Assembly (NCBI GenBank): GCA_016880395.1
Contig: JAEHDN010000116.1
Span: 1-22,909 of the forward strand
Direction: 5' to 3'
Origin: Candidatus Eiseniibacteriota bacterium
GTDB taxonomy: Bacteria; Eisenbacteria; RBG-16-71-46; SZUA-252
DNA length: 22,909 nucleotides
Below the pieces are notes generated by a model. That model searched no databases, was not told the origin of the DNA, and saw only the letters and a list, made by a program, of their open reading frames with translations. A program made the translations under genes and the position numbers. How positions within the stretch are numbered: position 1 is the stretch's first letter; every line of letters starts with the position of its first letter. This document shows positions 19,943 through 22,909 of this stretch, in pieces.

Positions 19943-22909
19943 CTACAGGCGAGGGATCTTGAGCGGCAGGAAGGTGAAGAGCCAGCGAACCTTCCAGGGG
20001 CTGTCCCCGGGATCGGGAGTCCCCAGCCAGAAGGGGAAGTCGATCTGTACGGGCCCGTAGGAGAAGCCGAGGCCCGCCTCGGCCAGCGTGCGGGTCTCGC
20101 GCGGCGAATAGAGTGCCTCCTTCCCCTCCGGCACGTAATTCCGGACCCGCGCGACGCCGCCGAACGCGTGGACAGGGTAGGCGGAGTGCCGAGCCTCCAG
20201 GTTGAAGGCGAGGAGGCGGTCGCCGAGGATCGCGCGGTCGGCGTACCCGCGGAGCCCTCCGCCGCCGGGCAGGTAATAGTGGTCGGTGTTCCGGATCGGT
20301 CCGAGATCGTTGGCGTAGAAGTAGCGGAGCGCTTCGAGCCGGCCGTCCTCCGCAACGTCGAGGAGGGCCTCGTGAGGAGCCGAGCCGGCCGTGCCGCCGG
20401 CCACCGCGCGCCAGCCCACCTGGAGATCTCCCCCGGGAAGGAGGTCCAGGTCCTGGCGCACCGAAAGCTGCAACCGGTCGAACCCGTCGCCCTGGTCCAG
20501 ACCGAAGCCGTGGCCATAGAACAGCCGATACTTCTCGGCGCGACGCGGGCCACGAGTATCGAGAGCGAGGTCGAGACTCGGCTCGATCGTCTCCCCTTCC
20601 GACCAATAGCGCGCATCGACCGGCTCGAGATCGTCGCGGTTTCGGTATTCCGCGGCGAATCGCCAGGAGCGGTGCGGGTAGCGGCGGCTGGAACCCGTGA
20701 TGAAATTCTCCGCGCTCACGAGCGAGCGGAAGAGCCCCTCGTCATCCGCGACGAGCCAGCGCAGGCGGCTCCGCGCACCGATGGCGCCCCAGCGCGTCCA
20801 CGAGCCCGCGCGATACGCGATCGAGCCGTCCCTGGTGCCTGCCGAGAGCCCGGCTTCGAGTCCCCGAATGCCGTACGGGGAGTCCCGCGACGGAAGATAG
20901 CGCCCGTCCAGCCACCCGCCGATGCGCACGCCTTCAGCCGTGCCGTACCAGAGCGTTGGGCCAGCATCGACGCCGATCGCGTCCGGCGAGGGGAAACCGA
21001 ACACCGGTCGGATGCGCATGGGAGAGGGCCAGAACCCGCCGACATGGTTGTCGAGGCGGTTCATCTCGATGATCTCGTGGCGCGGATCGAGTGTCGCGCC
21101 CGCGAGCGGCGACCGGCTCATGAACTCGACCGCCGTGCTCCGAGCCTCCGGAACGACGCTCTGCTCCTCGGCCGTGCCGTCCCGGAAGCGCGCCTGGACC
21201 ACGACCGGGAACACCATCTCGCCCTTGCGCCTCACGAGGAGCCGGGTCGTGTAGCCGTCGGCGGATCGCCCCGATCGATCCTGGGACAGAGCGAAGCTCG
21301 GCTGCTCGAGGGTCTCGACCCATGAATGGAAGAATTCCGAGAGATCCTGGCCCGACACGGACTCCGCGGCCGCGCGCACGTCCTCGGGCGTCGGGTGCCG
21401 GAGCACGCCGCGGCGGTAGTACTCGCGCAGAAAATCCGTGAAGACCGAGTCGCCAAGCACCCCGCGGAGCGTGTGGAGCATGCTCGCGGGCTTGGAGTAC
21501 GCGCTCGTCGCGTACGTCGCGTATCCGGTGTGTCCGTTCGCCGGAGTGGAAAGCGTGCGCTCGTCCTTCGCCCACGCGCGCTCCATGTAATCCCGCTCGT
21601 TCCGCGAGCGCATCGTGTACCCGGAGAGCCAGGGCAGCCGGTCCGTGTAGACGAAGATGCCCTTCGGAAAGGTCTCGTCCGTGTAGCGGTGGTCCAGGTA
21701 CTGCGAGAAGCCCTCGTCGAGCCATGGGTAGGCCCGCTCGTCGGTCCCGACCATGCCGTAGAACCAGTTGTGCGCCAGCTCGTGCGCGATGGTGTTCTCC
21801 ACCCAGTGGAACTGGGTGGTCCGGAAGTTGGGCTCGGCCATGACGAGCATGGGGTACTCCATCGCGCCGCCACCGCAGAACGACTCGGCGTACGTGAACT
21901 GTGGCCAGATGTACGGGCCGGCGAGCCGCGTGTAGAGGTCCATCGCGCGCGCCACGGTCGAGTTCGCGATCCGCCAGTCCTTCTCGTCGTCGCGGAACGC
22001 GAGGGTGCGGAGGGCGATGCCTTCGCGTGTGGAGTCGCTTCGGACGTAATCGGGCGCCGCGACCCAGGCGAAGTCGTGCACCCGCTCGGCGTGGAACCGG
22101 AGGGTCTTCTCGGAGGGCGCGAGGGTATCGCCGGGTGCGGACGCGGGCGCGAGCGCGCGCAGGGTGTCGACGATCGTGGTGTCGGCGCCGGGGACGATCA
22201 GATGGAGGGGCCCGCCCCGACCCCGCTCGTCGGCTTCCTCACGCGCGGCACCCTCGTGTCCTTTGCGCTCGGTCGGGGCTTCCTTCCAGGTGTAGGAGTA
22301 GTGGACGGGCGCGCCGCGCGGGACCCGGATCGAGAGCGCCGCGTCATGCGGCACGACGAGCGGCGGGGCCTCGTGGCCCTTGGCCGGGTGCAGAAGGTCC
22401 GTCTTCAGGTCGAGGCCCTCGGCCGGCCACCGATTGGCAAGGCTGTCGGCCGTCAGGACCCGGAGCGAGACCGTGACGCTGTCCTTCGACGTCTTCGAAG
22501 CGAAGAACGGAATTTCGTTGTCCCCGCCCGTCGCCCCTTCGAGAACGCCCGTCGCGCCGACGAATTGACCATCGGGGAGGGTGATCGAGACGTCGTAGGT
22601 CGCGAACTCGCCGTAGAACTCGGAGAAGACGTGGAAGGGATCGAGGCGCCAGCCCCGATCGTCGTACACGACCATCTTGGGATACCACTGCGAGAGCGAG
22701 TACCGCTTCCCGGAACGGCCAATCCGGTCGAAGTGAGTGGGAATCTGCACCACGAAGCGCAGCCGAACGTCCACGGAATCGCCGGAGGCGAGGGGATGCG
22801 GGAGGTCGACACGAGCGAGGGTCTCGTTCACCTCCACCCGCGTCGCAACACCGTTCACCGCGCAGGAGTCGAGCGTCATCCAGCCCCGCTCGTCCAGGCT
22901 CGAGAAGCG
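19943..22909 (-). CDS. M1 family metallopeptidase fused to a C-terminal Omp85-like beta-barrel (5' truncated)
   Basis: The frame is open to the right edge, so the N-terminus is missing; 988 residues are visible, numbered from the edge. Residues 1-200 are the M1 N-terminal beta domain (SQWYPKMVVYDDRGW). A low-complexity charged insertion follows at about 200-260. The catalytic domain has GGGAMEYP near 350, HELAHN (376-381), the third zinc ligand E399 in WLDEGF, and a Tyr in AYSKPASML near 470; all key residues are present. From about 630 to the end the sequence is unlike M1 and resembles an outer-membrane barrel. It has alternating polar/hydrophobic strands and YYLPGGGGLRGYADRAILGD, with L886-R-G-Y matching the Omp85/FhaC L6 loop motif, followed by LLAFNLEARHSAYP. 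The C-terminus ends in Leu rather than Phe. This implies an outer-membrane-anchored peptidase. The peptidase is certain; the barrel is likely. Confidence 0.88.
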   Translation of the reverse strand, partial: RFSSLDERGWMTLDSCAVNGVATRVEVNETLARVDLPHPLASGDSVDVRLRFVVQIPTHFDRIGRSGKRYSLSQWYPKMVVYDDRGWRLDPFHVFSEFYGEFATYDVSITLPDGQFVGATGVLEGATGGDNEIPFFASKTSKDSVTVSLRVLTADSLANRWPAEGLDLKTDLLHPAKGHEAPPLVVPHDAALSIRVPRGAPVHYSYTWKEAPTERKGHEGAAREEADERGRGGPLHLIVPGADTTIVDTLRALAPASAPGDTLAPSEKTLRFHAERVHDFAWVAAPDYVRSDSTREGIALRTLAFRDDEKDWRIANSTVARAMDLYTRLAGPYIWPQFTYAESFCGGGAMEYPMLVMAEPNFRTTQFHWVENTIAHELAHNWFYGMVGTDERAYPWLDEGFSQYLDHRYTDETFPKGIFVYTDRLPWLSGYTMRSRNERDYMERAWAKDERTLSTPANGHTGYATYATSAYSKPASMLHTLRGVLGDSVFTDFLREYYRRGVLRHPTPEDVRAAAESVSGQDLSEFFHSWVETLEQPSFALSQDRSGRSADGYTTRLLVRRKGEMVFPVVVQARFRDGTAEEQSVVPEARSTAVEFMSRSPLAGATLDPRHEIIEMNRLDNHVGGFWPSPMRIRPVFGFPSPDAIGVDAGPTLWYGTAEGVRIGGWLDGRYLPSRDSPYGIRGLEAGLSAGTRDGSIAYRAGSWTRWGAIGARSRLRWLVADDEGLFRSLVSAENFITGSSRRYPHRSWRFAAEYRNRDDLEPVDARYWSEGETIEPSLDLALDTRGPRRAEKYRLFYGHGFGLDQGDGFDRLQLSVRQDLDLLPGGDLQVGWRAVAGGTAGSAPHEALLDVAEDGRLEALRYFYANDLGPIRNTDHYYLPGGGGLRGYADRAILGDRLLAFNLEARHSAYPVHAFGGVARVRNYVPEGKEALYSPRETRTLAEAGLGFSYGPVQIDFPFWLGTPDPGDSPWKVRWLFTFLPLKIPRL

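Noticed and set aside
19405..20616. A 403-codon - strand frame whose end is DoxX
   Set aside because: Upstream of ATG 19845 the frame is the shadow of the M1-barrel gene in another frame; the ribosome binding site and family N-terminus place the DoxX start at 19845.
1..22909. CRISPR array, insertion sequence, prophage or integrase
   Set aside because: No spaced direct repeats, transposase or integrase motifs, or terminal inverted repeats were seen on either strand.

Overview
The window is GC-rich DNA from a Gram-negative bacterium with an outer membrane, shown by a TonB-dependent receptor, an Omp85-type barrel and several secreted proteins. Two secreted proteins carry EF-hand/dockerin-like calcium loops, and one of these ends in a FlgD/type-IX-like tail. 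Together with the M1/M16 peptidases and GC content this points to an FCB-related lineage such as Candidatus Eisenbacteria or Gemmatimonadota. That placement is an inference; no rRNA or marker gene is present.

Layout. From 1 to 4686, on the + strand: the 3' part of a TPR-containing sigma-54 activator, an overlapping lysylphosphatidylglycerol-synthase-like (DUF2156) membrane protein, a doubtful low-complexity secreted ORF, and a small secreted helix-hairpin-helix protein. From 4938 onward nearly everything is on the - strand. In order of coordinates: a GT-C/PMT-type glycosyltransferase; a terminator and a structured, repeat-bearing 3' region; a sodium:solute symporter; a TonB-dependent receptor preceded by a clear TPP (THI-box) riboswitch and promoter; and a small membrane-anchored fibronectin-III-like protein. 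A + strand thiamine pyrophosphokinase follows, converging on a PAS-GAF histidine kinase. Next come two calcium-loop secreted proteins and an M16 peptidase. After those is a selenoprotein of the SelW/Rdx family that ordinary ORF calling misses because of its in-frame UGA, then a DoxX-family membrane protein. The window ends with a 5'-truncated M1 peptidase fused to an Omp85-like beta-barrel.

How the genes work together. The riboswitch, outer-membrane receptor, inner-membrane symporter and thiamine pyrophosphokinase form a coherent thiamine-scavenging locus: capture, import, and conversion to TPP, with TPP shutting off the uptake operon. The selenoprotein has its own sigma-70-like promoter and a compact bacterial SECIS hairpin. 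It implies that the organism decodes UGA as selenocysteine. The M1-barrel fusion suggests a peptidase delivered to, or anchored at, the outer membrane.

Most notable items: the unannotated SelW-like selenoprotein, the M1-Omp85 fusion, the riboswitch-controlled receptor/symporter pair, and the apparent CTG start of the symporter.
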